Assembly (NCBI RefSeq): GCF_001039355.2
Contig: NW_019773648.1
Location: 561,073 to 625,072, forward strand
Reading direction: 5' to 3'
Length of the DNA: 64,000 bases
DNA from: Lingula anatina
Taxonomy: Eukaryota > Brachiopoda > Lingulata > Lingulida > Lingulidae
Shown: positions 1 to 51,490 of the stretch, in pieces
Layout of the letters: the number at the start of each line of letters is the position of its first letter
How positions within the stretch are numbered: the stretch's first letter is position 1
Translations under genes and position numbers: made by a program
Notes under the pieces: generated by a model
Database searches by the model: none
Told to the model about the DNA's origin: nothing
The model's input: only the letters and a program-made list of their open reading frames with translations

Positions 1-52
1 ACTCCCCCCCCCCCCACCCCCAGTGTCTCTCCCTCATGGTCCTTTACACCCT

Positions 53-59
<7 letters not shown>

Positions 60-91
<32 letters not shown>
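60..91. repeat. (CT)n microsatellite in ORP intron
   Basis: About 16 CT units. The remainder of 1-404 is AT-rich intron leading to the acceptor at 404, with no exon recognised. Confidence 0.95.
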
Positions 92-95
<4 letters not shown>

Positions 96-404
96 AATTC
101 ATTGCCCAGCATGCATACCATGTCCACATTTTAACACATTTTCAATGCCTACTCATAATGGAACCAGTACATGATTATCTGTAATTTTAGGTATTAACAG
201 TTTGCACTGTATCATTTTCCAGGAATTACAAACTATCATCAGGTCAATTAATGAACTCTTTCTACCTGTGTAGTGGCTCATTTCATATTTCAACATACAG
301 AACTGTTGCTCAAAAGACATAACTAGAACCATATTTTATCATTTGAAATAGCAGTTTATACTGCTACAGACTAAAAAATAACTGTAATAATTTTATCATT
401 TCAG

Positions 405-3056
405 GAGTTGTCAAAAATCACCATGCCAGTCATATTCAACGAACCCTTAAGTTTTCTACAACGTCTCACGGAGTACATGGAGTACCACTTCCTGTTGGAG
501 ACGGCCAACAATTGTGACGACCCTGTGGACAGGATACAGGTGAGGCACCCTGACATCCACTCTCTGCTGGACTGGACACTCACCTCTGGGTTGTTTACAT
601 TGAGTCGAGTCCCTGAGTTTTAGAACTGGAAGAATTATGTACTAGAAGGCTTCCTAAATTGCCAATATATCTTTGTTATTTTCATCCTGGACTTCACTGT
701 CTACTAGACACTAACTTCCATATCATTTACACCCTGAGTTTTAGTAGGTACTGGTAGCTTGCTTCAGTTATCAATATACCTTTAAAGTTAGTTAGTTCAA
801 AAATTATCCAGTGCACTAGCAGAAGTTTTTGTGATATTAAAATATATTTTAATATTAAAATATGAACTTTATACATAATATCTTTATATCATATTAATAA
901 ATTACTAGCTATGTCTCTGTGTTCCAGTATGTGACAGCATTTGCAGTGTCAGCCAGTGGCTCTAATTGGGACAGACTTGGTAAACCTTTCAACCCTCTTC
1001 TAGGAGAAACATATGAATATGTAAGGTACGTAAAGGTGTGGCTCTACACAAAAACTATTTGAAGTTTTTCAGAGTAATGAATGTAAATTTTGATCATTTT
1101 TGAACATAGACTAAGTATTATATTGAATTGTATGCGATATGAACATAATGTTATTTTTTGGAGTGAAAATGTCTGAATTGGACAACAACGTACACTTATA
1201 CATATACTCTCACTTGGGCATGTGTGTGTGCATACGTGCGTATGCATGCATGTGTGCACCAAAGCTGCTCGTTCTTTATTCATGTGCTCCATCTCCATTT
1301 TCCTTTGGTAGAGAGGACCTTGGTTGGAAGATCATCTGTGAGCAGGTCAGTCACCACCCTCCAGTTAGTGCATTCCACGTGGAGTCACAGACCTACAGGT
1401 TCCATGGAACAATACTGCCCAAACTGAAGTTCTGGGGCAAGTCAGTGGAGGTCCAGCCCAAGGGAACGATAACAGTGGAGTTATTGAAGTAAGGTTCTAC
1501 GCAATAAGACATCAGTTGTAAAGATGTTGGATTTAGGGTAAAAACTTTATTAGTCAGTCGGTCTTGAAAATTTTGTCAGAAGACCATTCTCCACCAATGT
1601 AATTTTTTTACACTTTGAAAATGTCATCAAACTTGAAAATGGGCCTCTGGATAATTTTGAAAGGTTTGTCACCTAATATGGACAAGTTGGATTCAGGCAT
1701 TTGAAGATATTGATTAATATTTTAATGACAAAATTTTCAAATTTTTATCATAAGGATAATATGAAGGCATGTACTTGTTAAAGGCAGGTATTCGATAGAA
1801 CCACTGGTCATTTATGTATCATGAGATGTGAAATTTTATGTTTTAATTTTTTCTTTTTCTGTTCCAGACATGGAGAGACATATACATGGCAAAATGTCAA
1901 CTGTAGTGTGCACAATATCATAGTGGGGAAACTGTGGGTGGAACACGTGAGTACTGCATTCATGTCAGATTATTGGTGAAATTTGTAAAAATAAAATAGG
2001 ATAATAAAGATAATCAGTATATGAAAATGATGGTAAAAAAATAGAATAAAATACAAAAATAAATAGTTATTTTAAATTTAATTCAGGTATTTGTTTTAAA
2101 TGGTTTACCATGATACACTGTTTCTATAATTGTAATGTTTTCTTCTATTATTTCTTTATTTATTGTTTCACCAGTGTTACACCATTGTTAGTACTGATAG
2201 TACTTATGACTTAATGGAACAAGTATAATTATTTATTTATTTATTTTATTTATTTATTTATTTATTTATTCTCAGTCAGGACAGATGGAAGTTGTGAACC
2301 ACCAAACCAATCACAGAGTGGTGCTCAATTACAAACCTTGTGGCTGGTTTGGCAAAGATGCACACAAACTGGAGGGAGTGGTCTTCAATCCAAGGTAGCT
2401 ATTCTCCCTTCCTGATAAATGTCACATAGACGACATAAGATTTTTTTATGATTTATTATACAGCCATGTTTTGGGTCTTCCTCTTGCTGGGCTCTGTTCT
2501 TCGTTGTAAACTCGGGGTTTGTGCTCTAGTATAGGGTTTGTTTAATAGGATGGTGTCACATACCTCTGCCTTCATTTTGGAATGTTAAATTAATAAATTT
2601 TAAATCTTTATCAGTCTGAGTGTTGTGTTTATCTTATAGATTCATTTTATTATTTTAAAAATTAATTTCAAAGTGAATGTCCTTTAAATTAATTTTACTC
2701 AGAAGTATCTATTATGTGCAGTTTAGTTTGTTTATTTATTTATTTAGCCACAACTGTTTATTTTTTTAGATCAATGCTAAAATGAGTTGAACACTGGAAT
2801 ATTGATAAATTTTCAAGTTTTGATTTTCTGCATTCTGTTGATGAAATAAACTTTCACCGTTAATTTACCTGTTTTAGTAAAGAGAAGGTGAAGATCCTGT
2901 ATGGAAGTTGGATAGACACCTTGTTCTCTGTGGACCCTGAAGTTTATGAAACTTGGATCAAATCGTCTGCGTCCAGAAACAAAAGCTCCACTGGGTCCAG
3001 TAATAACTCTATCTCAGGTTGTACAAGTGGTCAGGTAAGCTTCCACTAGTACATAC

Positions 3057-3097
<41 letters not shown>

Positions 3098-4749
3098 CGG
3101 GGGAGTGAGACTTGTACGTGTTATATATATATATATTTACAGTTTGTGTATGTTTGTCATGTAAATGTGTGTTTTTCAGAGAAAAATACTGGTAAGTGAG
3201 TGTTTGTATGTGCATTTTGTAGAAACAACTTTCCCCATGCAATGTTATTACTATAGTGATGGAAAAAATATTTTCAAAAAAAAAAAATGGTGATCATATC
3301 CGATGAAATTTTAAACTGCATCTATTGGTAAATAAAATAAAAAATAAATAAGACATGATGCAAAAAGGGTATGAAAAAAGTCATTATATCATTTCTTCAG
3401 AATGGAAGCACGGGGGACTTTCACGAGTGTGAGGACAGCGAGTCGGCAGATGATGCCTTCGTGCCACGTAAAGCATCCACCTGTGATCTTCAACTGCCAG
3501 GCCAGGTGCTACTATGGCGAGCCGAGGAACGCCCCGCACTATCTAAGCAAGTAAGTATAGAGAACCACTCCATGAATTATTAGGAAATCAAACATTACTG
3601 TTGATGCCCTTTTTTTCGTTTTAATTTTTATATAGGGTCAGACATGTAACCAGCCATTTCATAGGTGCATCCTTTTTTCTGAAAAGTGGATGATTTTACC
3701 CCCAAAGTTGATCAAACTTTTAAAATGGTTGAAAATTGAAATGGAATTTTGATGGAGGGCAGACCATATTGATTGAGAGTAGACCCTCTGTTGTTAATAG
3801 GGCAGTTTTTTCTAACCCCCACAGCTACATTTAAAGGACTGAGGGTAAGATTATTGATATACAAAAGAAGAAAGCCGTGAATTATTAAAGCCAGAACAGA
3901 GATTCAACACTTGAAATGCATCATTGTATGTGTTGATCCATCCCATTCTCAACTGTTAAACAACTTGATACTTTAGTGAGCCAAAGCTGATTTGGGATAC
4001 TGTAAACCATGATAACTTTGTAAAACAATATCCCATAATGCATGAAGATTTATATTATCCTATGCCCAGAATATCAGTTAATTTATTTATTTATTGAACT
4101 CTTTCTTTCTTTTCCTTCCAGTACTACAGTTTTACTGCCTTTGCAATAACTCTCAATGAGCTCTCTTCAGAACAAATCGCTACTCTGCCGCCCACAGATT
4201 CCCGCCTCAGACCAGATATACGGAAACTGGAGGATGGAGATATAGGTGAACATTGGCATCCAGCTTCCTACTTCTTATTTACTCATTTTATTCATCATTT
4301 AGAGTCGTGTGTGTGTTTGTGTGTGTGTGTGTGTTAGTCTATGTTAAAGTGGTATAATTTATTATTATAAAAGTAACAACAACTTTGTCTTCTCAATTAT
4401 GAATAACTCAAAATAAAATGAATGAATTGAAGATCAATATTTGTTGGAGATTTTTAATGTTTAGTAGACGTTTTAATGCAATGTTTTAATATTGGTAGCA
4501 TAATGGATACAGGGGTATTAGTTTAAAAAAAAATGAAAAATTATGGATGATTAATATTTGTATTTCATAGATGGTGCTGCTGAAGAGAAGGTTCGACTTG
4601 AGGAAAAACAGAGGGCAGCAAGGAAAGAGAGAAAGAAGAAAAAGGATGAATGGAGACCCTGGTAAGAAGTTGGATTATTTTCTTGAAGCTCAACAACCCT
4701 GTAACTTTATGAGAAGGCAGAGTGTGGTTAATATTGAATATTAAATAAG

Positions 4750-4782
<33 letters not shown>

Positions 4783-5148
4783 TTTACACATATATATATA
4801 AACTTAGTGCAGTATATTGAATCTGAAATAAGACGCAACACACACACACACACATATATATATAAACTTAGTGCAGTATATTAAACATTTAATTTGATGC
4901 AACATACAGAAACACACATGTACATACACACAACCAACTGCAGTATGACAACTGAATATCAGATAACACATAACTTGTATTTACATACATGCACCTTTAT
5001 ACAGATAGATACATAACTATTTATTAATCTTATTTCCCCCAGCTGGTTCATGCAGTGTCAGCACCCAGAGACGGGTAAAGAAGACTGGATGTACACGGGG
5101 GAGTATTGGGTCACACGGGACTGGAAAAGATGTCCAGATATATTTTAG
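405..5148 (+). CDS. OSBPL2-like: Oxysterol-binding protein-related protein (OSBPL1A/OSBPL2 type), 3' portion
   Basis: Ten exons join in frame: 405-539, 928-1025, 1312-1488, 1868-1946, 2276-2394, 2878-3034, 3401-3550, 4122-4245, 4571-4661, 5043-5148 (stop TAG 5146-5148). That is 411 codons, open at the 5' side because the first exon begins after an acceptor (TTTCAG). Junction phases all agree. The family signature EQVSHHPP (1339-1362) contains the His-His pair that binds the phosphoinositide headgroup. Other landmarks are [50 protein letters not shown] and, near the C terminus, a basic helix rich in K/R/E. ORP proteins exchange sterol or phospholipid for PI4P between membranes at contact sites. 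The present part is essentially the whole lipid-binding ORD; ankyrin or PH domains, if present, lie upstream of the window. The acidic stretch [15 protein letters not shown] (exon 7) sits in a variable linker. OSBPL1A and OSBPL2 cannot be told apart without the N terminus. Confidence 0.93.
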
Positions 5149-5490
5149 ACACCCTGTAGAAAATATCAACTGTATGGACTGGTGCTGCTGGAGGAGGCTG
5201 AGGCCCCCTGTATCATGTGAGCAGTATACAGAAGCACACAGGGTTGGGAAAGGCATCCAGAGGTATTTTAGACACCCTGTAGGAATGGTAAAGAAGGGCT
5301 GCTGCAGGATTTAGTAACAGGTGTGCTGTTAGATTTTGAGGCATTCTGTATGATGTAAATGGTGTACTGAGGTACACAACACCTGGTTGGGACAGTCGTC
5401 CAGGAGTATTTGATACACCTTGTATGTGCCAGTTGGAAATATCACAACTGAAACTGAGACAAGTCTGCATATATGGTATACGCCCTGTAT
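5126..5490 (+). repeat. Tandem repeats derived from the end of the last ORP exon
   Basis: The stretch CCAGATATATTTTAGACACC, which spans the ORP stop codon, recurs about 123 bases later (5256-5282, CCAGAGGTATTTTAGACACC). It recurs in weaker form at about 5330, 5400-5428 and 5466-5490. Each unit ends in a version of CCCTGTA. The units are 70-140 bases long and strongly diverged, so they are old copies. Confidence 0.6.
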
Positions 5491-8400
5491 AAAAATAAGA
5501 ACTGCAATTGTGATCATATTATGGAAGTAGTCAGGTAAATTGTAACAGCTGACACTATGGTAAAGATACTGGAACTATTTGAAGCTACTTGAACAAATTG
5601 AACTGAAGCAACAGTTTGTGAGATCTGCCTGGCACCTCTCAGAAGACACCAGGTCCTCTTAAAAACCCTGAATTTGGATTGGTGAACCCCTGTATTTGAA
5701 GTGGAAAACCCCGTGCGCTTGGAGCTGTGAACCCTGCACTTGGGAGTTAAAATAGTTTCTTTGGGACAACAAAAAAGAAAAGAAACAAAAAATCCAGCAG
5801 CTGGCACTGCAGTAAAGAAATTTTCTCCAAGTGTAGAGGTACTGGGTACAGAACAGACATTTTGCAGTGCAAGGCATTTTGTATAGTCTAGAGAAGAATG
5901 CTGTAGAGAATGCTGTAAAGAATGCTTGCAGGGATCAAAGGTCAGACAGCCATGTTCAAATAGAATGGATGCCTTTTAGATGAGCTACGGAAAAAAATCT
6001 GAAAGAAAATACTTTCAATAAAGAACCAATTAACTACTCAGGTGCCTTAATGTATTTAAGCCCTCGGAAGAATGTATTCGGAACAATTTCAGCAGGGGTT
6101 TAAAGGTGTTATAAGTATGTCCAAATGTGATTTGACCCCCAAGACTGTAGTACAATTGGGACATGAGGCAGCTGGATCTGCTAAGAAAACAGAATTTATT
6201 TATTATTAACTCTGAAAATGAGTTGTATGTGATATATTGATATGGTCACAAAAATACAATGACTATTGGAATCCATATATATATTATGATATAGATAGTG
6301 ATGGAATCAGAAGTTACATGATCAATGAATAACTGTTGCTGTAAAGATGATTTTGCTCCTGAGGACTGAAAAAAAAAAAGAGAAGTAAAGAGTATACCTC
6401 GTATAGTATATATTGCACATATAACGTATTCAATGGTGGAGCACCTTAGATTCTGCATCTTAGATTCTCTCACCTGTGTATTAGGGAAAGAAGCCCTGTA
6501 CTCAAAGTGGTGAACCCCTGTATTCAGAGATGAGAACCCCTGCATGGGTGGGGGAGAACCCCTGCATTTGACATTGTGATCACTCTTTATTATGGCCAGA
6601 AACTGTATTAAGTAAGACTGTAGGAAGAAGTTCAGATATGAAGTAGCTATAGATATTGTAGAAAATGTTGACAAAATATTGTAGTGTTTACAGTTGCCCG
6701 TTCTATTTATTACTATTACAGAATATGATACTGTTACAGCAAACCTTTCTTGCCAAATCCTCCATTTAATCTCACTATTTATTGCATTTAATTTATAAAT
6801 AGCACAGGTGAAATTTAATAATACAATTATACAGAACAGTGTCTGACAATTATTGTGTTTAAAATGGAATTATGATTTTAAAGAAAATGCCTTCTTTGTT
6901 CATAAAGTTTAAGATTGAGAAAAGTCAAGAGAGTGGTTAGGGGGATCAGAAATGTCCACTTTTCCAATGTTGTTAAATTCAAATGTAAGACTTAATGAGT
7001 TTATAGAATGCTGCCTAAAATGTTGAGGTATATGCACACATACAGTTGCGTTTTTTTAATGCATTCAGAGCCTGAGGGCATGTCTGAAAATAACAGCCAG
7101 TCAAAACATTTGATCACCTAATTGTCATTTCATTTTTGTTAATTGAGAAAACTTGAAAGTCAATGTGCAGTTTTTTTATCATTCTTATGGTCATCATTTT
7201 CATCATGTTCATTGGCTTTAATACAGATAATTTTCCGAAAAGTGTTTAAAACTTAAATTTGCATGGTTTGGTTTCATAAGAGACAGTTGCTGCTACACAC
7301 TCTTATTCTTCTCCTTGCTGATTTTTTTCCCCGTTTTTCAATTGACTTGCACACATCATTTTGCAATACTTTTTAAATGACATTTACACACAGTCATTTA
7401 ACAATGTTGAACACAAGTGAGTTCATGACAATGTGAAAACTTGTTTCAGGAAATGGCACCAGGTTGTGTAAAACCAGTTTGAATTAGCAATGGGAAATTA
7501 AAGGGATAATAACTCTTCGTATGATATCTATATTTCACAATAAAAACCTTGTGAATAACTCATAGAAATATAATATATTCTGTTTTACCACAAAAACAGC
7601 AGTTATAGCTTTTATTCTGATATCTGAACTTGTCTTTAGACCACGTGACCTCCATTGATGTCTATACTCTGTTAAAATCTCTTAAGAGATTTTAACAAAA
7701 AACCAAACTTTTTAGAAAAAAACCAGGGACTGACTTTGAATGTAAAAATGGATTCCTTAACCATTGGTAAGTATGGGAAAATTGTTGTTTACTCCAGGAA
7801 AATTCATTTTTTGGCCGAAACGAAGAGTTATTATTGCTTTAATACATGAGATGCTAGTCAGAGTATATTTCTACATATGTTTAAACTTTAAATAAACACT
7901 TTAAATTAATGGAACTGCACTGAATAATGTCAAAAATAATGCACCAGATGTGATACAAAGAAGTAGCATATTGTGAAATCTTCTTGAATTATAATGGAAA
8001 GTGTATAGGAAAAAAAATTAAAGTTTTGAGCGTCTTTTGCTTTTATTATTTATTAATTCGATTCACCCAATATATATTAAGAGAAATGGCATCATAATGG
8101 GATAGAGGCAATATTAATGTTAGGTTTGCAGCGAGTTGAAGGTTTAAAAGACACCACTCCTGCCGGTATATGCTCTATGTGGGAATATATAGATTATTAT
8201 TGTCTTGTTTGACAGGTCCGTAAGCAAGGGGGGGGGGGNCGATTGATCCTTACTTGGAGTGATAATCGTAACCCTGGAAGGCAGGCGCGCGCGAAGTGTG
8301 TGTGGGGGGGGGGGGGGGGGGGGGGGGGCAAAGAACCACTCTTCTGACCAGAAAATGTCAGTTCCCAGTTGATTTTTTTTATGACAGAAGGTTCTCATGT

Positions 8401-8600
8401 AGGGTTACCCAAAGGGGTAAAAAAAAATTTTTCCAGAAAATGAACCTCCACTTTGAAGTTGCAATACGGTTGTGTAATATAGAGAATCAGAAAGGCTTGA
8501 CAGAGTGCATGTAGATTACAGAACAGAACTATGTGTTGTATATTATAAGCAACGTAACTTGACATATACTGAAATAAAATGTTGCTGTTGACTATAATTG
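5149..8600 (+). other. ORP 3' UTR and downstream region
   Basis: There is no convincing coding sequence after the ORP stop. Possible polyadenylation signals AATAAA lie at about 6018 and 8573. The first part (5137-5490) holds diverged copies of the end of the last exon, and 5660-5750 and 6490-6580 hold short repeats of a GAACCCCTGTATT-like motif. A TTAA-flanked MITE occupies 7499-7842. Poly-G tracts around 8229-8328 flank an N at 8239. I infer a long 3' UTR; its exact end is not determined. Confidence 0.45.
7499..7842. mobile_element. TTAA-flanked MITE, family 1 copy 1
   Basis: An element of about 343 bases with inverted ends (AAAGGGATAATAACTC at the left, its complement at the right) and TTAA at both borders. 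A central palindrome reads AAATCTCTTAAGAGATTT. It is homologous over its full length to the elements at 16447-16788 and 34042-34381, which are in the opposite orientation. There is no ORF, so it is non-autonomous. TTAA borders point to a piggyBac-type transposase as the mobiliser (inference). Confidence 0.85.
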
Positions 8601-11064
8601 AAATCACTTTATGAAGTTTTTATTTTTATGCCTCAGATGTTGAGAGCCAAGGATACAGATGGGGTGTATCTTTCATACACGAATGTCACACGACTGCAAT
8701 TGCTTTTTGTTCATGATATCTGTCAAGCATTTTGGTTATGTTTTTTCTGCAAGTGTTTGTGACTACATCTCTCTTGCTGCCTAAAGAAAATATAAACCAA
8801 CAAATTTAATATTGAAGCATTTTAATGGTGAATAACCTCAACAACAACATTGAAGCAATTGTTAACATATTTCCGACAAACATTTCTCCTTTTAGGCCAA
8901 ACATAAGTGCAGAGTTGGTTAACATGCATATAATATGTAATCAGGATCCATATAATAAGGGGAAGAATTAGCAAATCCAGTGTGGGCAATTTGAGCAGAA
9001 ACAAAATGGTATAATTTTTTTCCGACAAAATTAATGCAAATTGCAATTTTTAATTTGCAAAAAAAAAGCGAAAAAACTCCAATTTCTCAAAATTTGGGTC
9101 GCTTGTACTCATTAATCAACTCAGCAAATTTGTGAGGCCTAAAGTATAACTATACACCGCACATATTGCACAAATACTAGAATGACACTTGCACCAAAAT
9201 TCTTGACTGCTGCCAGATATTTGTGAACTATAGGTGGCACCGATGGTCAAGATCAGCGGGATTTCAATCGGCACTTAAACATATTAACTGCCAGTTAAAT
9301 GTAATTGCATGTTACACCTACCAGTGTTCCTTCCATGCTTTAACGGTGTATCAACTTTAAAATATGGGAACATTTTTTCATTACACATAATAAATTATTA
9401 TAATATTTACCATGTAGCATTGGATTTCATATTTATCCTTTGTGCCCATAAGCTGCAAAGGATGTGGAAAGCCATAATGCAAATTGAATACTTTTTGCCT
9501 ATTTTAATCCAATGCATAAAATAAAAACTTAAAAGGTAAATTTGGAGTGAAATAAGCTTTGTCTAAATCTTAGGCAATCCTCCTTTCACTAAAAAAAATT
9601 AGAAGATCTTGGATATCTTACAATTTGTACTATAATACTTAACATCTGTGTCCACATTCTGTACATTTAACAATGTACTGTATATCTTCATGTCTTAGAA
9701 ACCAACATTAATAATTTTAACTGTAGGGATAACAACAGGAACACCATGCTTTGTACCTGAAACACTGAATACTCAATTCCAAGGGAAAATTTGACTCATT
9801 CATTTGTACATGCTCCCAAGTTTTTGGATTGTTGATAGTAATAATAACAGGAAGGCAATAACACTTTCTTGTCTCTCCACAAAGACAGTTTCATGTCTCT
9901 CCAAACACACAGCTTCATGTTTCTCCACAAGTCTGTCTTCTTGGCAGACAGGTGTCTCTAAATCCCTAATAATATATGAAGAACCTGGTCACTGCCAACC
10001 CAAAGTCATCTTAAAGCTTGGCGTTCTTGCAATTAAAAGAACATAATGTGGTAGAGATACATTCTAAGTACCAAACACTGTCCAAAGCCCCACCTGGGAT
10101 TATTGCTCCATGTTGTTTGAATTAATTGAATTTAACCACACATACTGAAATTACTGTTAATACTTGGTATATGTATTCAACACCATCTCCGATTTCTTGG
10201 ATAAACTGCAGACATATTTGCTGCATTGCATCTTGCATCTACAAACTGTTATGAATATGGATTTCAGAAATTCTTTTTTGTCCTATGGACACCATTTAAT
10301 ATTGTCTCTTCACTCACACAATCTTTGTTAAAAGTTCATAAGTGAATGACAAACAGCAGCAGTGTTCAAACCCTGTAAAAGTTCTAGGTTGGTGGAAGGA
10401 ACTGGCCATAAAAGCGACTGGTTACCTCTAGAAGCTATAAGCTCTGAGATCCGTTCTTGTCTGCTTGTCAACTTTAAAAGAAAATTGTTAACATAGCCAA
10501 ATATGTGACCAGACCCACCCTCTGACCACCTGACCATCACTGATCTTGAGCAACCTGTCCTTCCCCTCTCCTCAAAATCTGTTATTCTCCAGTGGAGCCT
10601 TGATAAAGCCTTGATAAAGCACAGTCTGTTCACCATGTCAGGATGTACTAAAATTCCAGCTAGGCAAATCAGGAATTATTTCCACATCAATACACACTTA
10701 ATACATTGAGCAGTGCTTCCATTAAAAAAGAAAAAAATGGGAGTGCTGTGATGCAGACATTACTTATCTCTCCAGAAGAGTGCAATAAACTTACACTGAA
10801 GTACTTCACTTGAACAATTCAATAAAATACCTTCACCAGCACTAACACATGGCACAAAGATGAAAGACAAGCAAGGTGGCCATTTTGGAACATGACAGCC
10901 ATTTTGGAATTATTCACTTCCTTGCCTACATAGCACTGGACATTATCCATCCTCCTGAAGTCTATTAATAGCATCACAGTGACCTATATACAATCTATTA
11001 ATAGAATCATAGTGACCTATTTACAAGTGTCCTGCTGCATATGGGTAGTATGTTACACATGTAG
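8601..11064 (-). other. OXR1 3' UTR and convergent intergenic region
   Basis: The stretch lies between the tail-to-tail ORP and OXR1 genes. It is AT-rich with no ORF showing family resemblance. A 32-base direct repeat (TCTATTAATAG...GTGACCTAT) occurs twice at about 10962-11025, and GCCTTGATAAA is doubled at about 10597-10617. The part adjoining 11064 is probably OXR1 3' UTR. Its extent cannot be fixed because several TTTATT (minus-strand AATAAA) sites are present. Confidence 0.4.
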
Positions 11065-49626
<38,562 letters not shown>

Positions 49627-49779
49627 TTTAAGGGAGAAGGGCGCGTCGTCACTCTTAAGATGTTTCACTTTCGGCCTTTGGTCAGTTTAAAACACTCCAG
49701 TTTGCGCCGCGGCGCGCCCAATCTCTCCTCGGAGAGCATCGCGGGGATTAAAAGCCGTTCTTCCCGGAAAAAAAATCCC

Positions 49780-50707
49780 CACTTCTTCTCTTAAGATGCA
49801 CGTCTAACGCCGTGAATCGACCCGGATGTTCGATCTCTCCATTAACTGTGTGTTGCACCTGCACTCTGTAGTTAATGTTCCCTCCTGCCTTTGTTAACAC
49901 TGACGTCTGAACGCTGCCATTGATTTACGAGGGGGCAAGGACCGGGAAATATTGAAAAGCTATGAGAGTGGGAAACGCTAACACGGCAGATAATTCAATA
50001 GAGAAGTCCTGTTAATACACGATAGAAGGCAGTTGATGCGGGTGAATCTTTCCACGGTGTAAATAGTCTCAATGTGACCTCCCAATAGCTGTATGGTTGG
50101 TAAACAATGAGGTCGATGTTAGTCTGTATATATGAATTATGCACAGCGCGTGGATTAATTTTACATCTGAAGTACAGCAACTGGCTTAGTTGGCAAAGAA
50201 AGAAAGAAAAAAGAAGGAAAGGGCGAGAAAACAAAAGGATAACGAATGGGATAAAGGAAAAAAGGGAAGAAAAATTAGGAAAGAAGGAAAGACAAAGCAG
50301 CAGAACGAGAAAAAGAAAAAAAAGAAGAAAGTAATTTAAGAATGAAAGAAAGAAAAGTGTTCAAGGTAACGAGCAAATATCAATCAGACGGACAGAGCAC
50401 AATAAATATATATGTCTTGTTTTTAATACAACCTCCGCTGAGGATGTTTTCGGTTCCGTTAGTTTGCGTTGGTTTGTCTGTCTGTTAGCAACATTACACA
50501 GAAAGTTATTCTGATAAAATTTTCAGGATAGATCAGAAGTTGGCCAAGGAACAGATGAATAGATTTTGATGATCAATACTATATAAATACATGGTTAGTT
50601 ATTGTTGATTGTTTGTTTTAGCGGATATCTGCTCTCTGTAGGTGCTTTTCTAGTTATTATTATTGTTATTGCTGTTGAAACATGAAGGCGGTTTACCAAC
50701 ACACACA

Positions 50708-50743
<36 letters not shown>

Positions 50744-51441
50744 AAGAGAGGCAGCCTTCTTCTTTTCACTCCCCCTCTCCCACCATCAACCATTTAGGTT
50801 ATTTAAAACTTTAAAAAATTGCCAAATTGTTCTGCGTTTAATACTATGCTTCTTTTCCCCTATTGTCACATTCCCATTTCTCCTTCCGTCTTCAATGTTG
50901 AATTTATTCTCCTCCTCCTCCTCTCCCCAAAAACAGAACAGAACGTTGCAGCACATCGTCATACAACTAATTGTTCTTGCAGGTATTGATCAATTTACGG
51001 CAGGCTCGCCTCATTATCCGTGTTTACCATGTTTTTCGTTATCAGCCAGATATCAATAACTATCGATCTGCCCTTTAATATCATTGTTTTAACTGAGGCG
51101 AAAATTCCGTTTCAACTGATTTTGGAGATCTGTTCAGCAACTGCCTCAATATAATGTTAAACATTGCTTAGTATATAGCATTCAGATTTCAATAAGTATC
51201 GATCTCTTAACGCAGTCGAGGATGATTTAAAATAATGAATTTGTGGATTTAAGAAAGAAAGTGTTGTGGCAGAACTTTAAAAATCAATTTGATATTGTTT
51301 TATACATGTGCATATTGTTATATACCTCCTTGCCGAGTTAGCTGAATTGGTTGGGACAAGTTGGGAGGGGTTGGCGATAAATTCGACCAACCATAAGTCC
51401 TTGTCTTTCGTCTCTCACTCTCTCTCACACACGCGCTCTCT

Positions 51442-51490
<49 letters not shown>

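Noticed and set aside
8229-8328. Poly-G tracts around N 8239 as a regulatory quadruplex
   Set aside because: Long homopolymers next to an N are likely sequencing or assembly noise, and nothing else supports function.
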